From Clostridiales bacterium UBA4362 (lineage in GTDB: Bacteria > Bacillota > Clostridia > TANB77 > CAG-508): DNA of 6,366 nt. The notes under the pieces are model-generated. The model had not been told where the DNA came from and ran no database searches. It saw nothing but the letters and a program-made list of their open reading frames with translations. Shown here in pieces: positions 6,364-6,366 of the stretch. Each line of letters opens with the position of its first letter. Position 1 is the first letter of the stretch. Made by a program: the position numbers and the translations under genes. Location: the NCBI GenBank assembly GCA_002393975.1, contig DGSM01000041.1, positions 1 to 6,366 on the forward strand, written 5' to 3'.

Positions 6364-6366
6364 AAT

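Overview
The window comes from an AT-rich, low-GC Gram-positive-type bacterium, most likely an uncultured or gut-associated Firmicute (Clostridia or Bacilli). This rests on the strong A/T bias in coding and non-coding DNA, purine-rich AGGAG-type ribosome binding sites, TGG rather than TGA for tryptophan in every motif read, and a very large secreted protein built from InlB B-repeat-type modules. The taxon is inferred, not proven.

All three genes lie on the minus strand, so transcription runs from high to low coordinates. First (6363-5692) comes an integral-membrane methyltransferase of the isoprenylcysteine carboxyl methyltransferase / phospholipid methyltransferase superfamily. After 38 bp (5653-5093) comes a divergent RdgB/HAM1-family nucleotide pyrophosphatase. 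These two look like one operon, closed by a clear intrinsic terminator at 5080-5052.

An intergenic region of about 200 bp (4888-5092) separates that operon from the main feature. It holds the terminator, four phased copies of a TTGC(G/A)AA motif, an extended -10 promoter with a 17-bp spacer, and a strong ribosome binding site in front of a GTG start. From 4887 to base 1 there is one uninterrupted reading frame of 1629 codons that continues past the window edge. It encodes a giant Sec-exported surface protein: signal peptide, a very acidic linker, an N-terminal beta-rich domain, then a long chain of InlB B-repeat (Flg_new, PF09479-like) modules. These alternate with a second module type and one tryptophan-rich module. 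The last 870 bases are two copies of a 150-residue composite repeat. The carboxyl end, where a sortase signal or other anchor would be expected, lies outside the window.

The surface protein has its own promoter and is probably regulated separately from the upstream pair; nothing in the sequence ties their functions together. The items most worth a second look are the phased operator-like repeats, the codon-usage shift between the two ends of the giant gene, the two-module architecture, and the loss of the usual SHR signature in the RdgB-like protein.
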